Shown piece after piece: positions 7,446 to 8,559 of a DNA stretch of 8,559 nt. The DNA comes from IDS-8 sp036381215. GTDB taxonomy: Bacteria > Pseudomonadota > Gammaproteobacteria > Steroidobacterales > Woeseiaceae. Within the stretch, counting starts at the first letter, position 1; the number at the start of each line of letters is the position of its first letter. Both the position numbers and the translations under genes were made by a program. The notes below the pieces were generated by a model that had not been told where the DNA came from, searched no databases, and saw nothing but the letters and a program-made list of their open reading frames with translations. The stretch spans positions 1 through 8,559 of the forward strand of contig DASVDF010000125.1 of assembly GCA_036381215.1 (NCBI GenBank), in the 5' to 3' direction.

Positions 7446-8559
7446 TCAGCCCGGCATCGTGAAGACGGCGTAGCAAACGTGGATGAGCCAGCCGGGCACT
7501 ACGCCGAGCGCCAGTACCGCCACGCCGTTCAGGCTGAGCGCGACGCGCGCATCGAAATCCGCCTGCAGCAGCGACCGGTCCTGGGGCGCGTCGAAGTACA
7601 TGTACCAGACGACCCGCAGGTAGTAGTAGGCGCCGACGACGGACGCCAGCACCATCAGCACCGCGAGGCCCGGGAAGCCGGCATCGAGCACCGCCTCGAT
7701 GGCGGTCAGCTTGGCGAAGAAACCCACCCAGGGCGGCACCCCGGTCAGGCTGAACATGAAGAACAGCATCATCGCGGCAAACCACGGGCTGCGCGCGTTG
7801 AGGCCCTTGAAGTCGCTCAAGCTTTCCGCCTCGTAGCCCTTGCGGCTCAGGAGGATCACCATCGCGAAGGAGCCCGCCGCCATGATTACGTAAGTAATCG
7901 CGTAATAGAGCGCCGCGCCATACCCCTGCTCCGTCCCGCAGAAGAAGGCGGCGAGGATGAAGCCCACGTGCGCGATCGTGGAATAGCCGAGCATGCGCTT
8001 GATGTTGCTCTGCGCGATCGCCACGACGTTGCCGATGACGAGCGACAGCACCGCGAGCACCACCACCATGCCCTGCCAGGCCTCGTACACCCCGCCCAGC
8101 CCTTCGGCGAGGATGCGCACGATGATGGCCAGCGCGGCGAGCTTCGGCCCCGCGGCGAGATACAGCGTCACCGGCGTGCGCGCGCCGTGGTAGACGTCCG
8201 GCAGCCACATGTGGAAGGGCACGGCGCCGAACTTGAACGCGATGCCGACCAGCATGAAGGCGATGCCGAACCAGAGCGGCAGCCCGTTCATGTCCGGATG
8301 CGTGCGCAAGGCCTCGGCGATGGCGTCGAAGCCGAGCTCCCCGGTGACGCCATAGGTCCAGGAAATGCCGTAGAGCAGCGCGCCGGAGGCTATCGCCCCC
8401 AGCACGAAATACTTCATGGCGGACTCGGCGGCCACTTTCGAATTCCGGTCGAACGCGACCAGCGCGTACTGTGAAAGCGCCAGCGTCTCGAGCCCGAGAT
8501 ACATGGTCATGAGGCTGTTCGCAGACATCATGATCATCATGCCGAGCAGGCCGAACAGG
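7446..8559 (-). CDS. nuoN: NADH-quinone oxidoreductase subunit N (partial, N-terminus outside window)
   Basis: This is a proton-pumping antiporter-like membrane subunit of respiratory complex I. The visible 370 or so residues are the C-terminal three quarters of a protein usually near 480 residues. The frame continues through the right edge (LFGLLG before MMIMMSAN), so the methionine at 8540 is not the start. Family landmarks in order are: MYLGLETLALSQYALVAF with the conserved membrane Glu, GIAFKFGAVPFHMWLPDVYHGA with the conserved Lys and the loop after it, IAQSNIKRMLGYSTIAHVGF, and GVPPWVGFFAKL with the C-terminal channel Lys. About ten hydrophobic membrane segments are evident, and LRVVWYMYF precedes the last helices. 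Nothing looks truncated at the C-terminus. nuoN is normally the last gene of the nuo operon, which would run on to the right of the window. No relation to the inositol operon is implied. Confidence 0.95.
   Translation of the reverse strand, partial: LFGLLGMMIMMSANSLMTMYLGLETLALSQYALVAFDRNSKVAAESAMKYFVLGAIASGALLYGISWTYGVTGELGFDAIAEALRTHPDMNGLPLWFGIAFMLVGIAFKFGAVPFHMWLPDVYHGARTPVTLYLAAGPKLAALAIIVRILAEGLGGVYEAWQGMVVVLAVLSLVIGNVVAIAQSNIKRMLGYSTIAHVGFILAAFFCGTEQGYGAALYYAITYVIMAAGSFAMVILLSRKGYEAESLSDFKGLNARSPWFAAMMLFFMFSLTGVPPWVGFFAKLTAIEAVLDAGFPGLAVLMVLASVVGAYYYLRVVWYMYFDAPQDRSLLQADFDARVALSLNGVAVLALGVVPGWLIHVCYAVFTMPG

Noticed and set aside
6825..8474. Plus-strand open frame of 549 codons antisense to nuoN and the sulfotransferase gene
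   Set aside because: It is rich in Arg, His, Gln and Glu as expected for the mirror of a GC-rich membrane protein gene, has no recognisable domain, and the opposite strand encodes clear family motifs.

Overview
This 8.6 kb window is very GC-rich and almost entirely coding, with strong G/C bias at third codon positions. It looks like the chromosome of a high-GC proteobacterium, probably gamma or beta. The best hint is the complex I subunit NuoN at the right edge, which reads as a normal proteobacterial NuoN. I cannot name a genus. I see no insertion sequence, tRNA, rRNA, CRISPR array or phage gene.

Bases 1 to 6685 hold a tightly packed plus-strand operon: (1) a sugar nucleotidyltransferase fused in frame to a glycoside-hydrolase-like barrel, (2) a PIG-L/LmbE-type zinc de-N-acetylase, (3) a GT4 glycosyltransferase, (4) a CelD/BcsL-type GNAT acyltransferase, (5) an actinobacterial-type inositol-3-phosphate synthase and (6) a histidine phosphatase. 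Every junction overlaps: GTGA, ATGA, 11 bp, ATGA and 32 bp. The operon is therefore probably translated as a coupled unit. Its promoter lies left of the window, and the first gene is missing only about one base of its likely start codon.

On the minus strand, a PAPS-dependent sulfotransferase gene (6666 to 7379) converges on the phosphatase gene with a 20 bp tail-to-tail overlap. It lies 66 bp downstream of nuoN (7446 to beyond the right edge), so the accessory block sits directly against the housekeeping nuo locus.

Taken together, the operon looks like a pathway for an inositol-containing amino-glycoside. Ino1 would make inositol 1-phosphate, the nucleotidyltransferase an activated sugar, and the GT4 enzyme would join sugar to an acceptor, plausibly inositol phosphate. 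The phosphatase could remove the phosphate, the PIG-L enzyme would free an amine, and the GNAT enzyme would acylate it. The sulfotransferase may add sulfate. This parallels the MshA, MshB and MshD logic of mycothiol synthesis, but no MshC-like cysteine ligase is visible here, so the product is unknown and this assignment is inference.

The most unusual single object is the hydrolase part of gene 1. Its barrel elements appear circularly permuted: strands beta4 to beta8, including both catalytic glutamates, come before beta1 to beta3.
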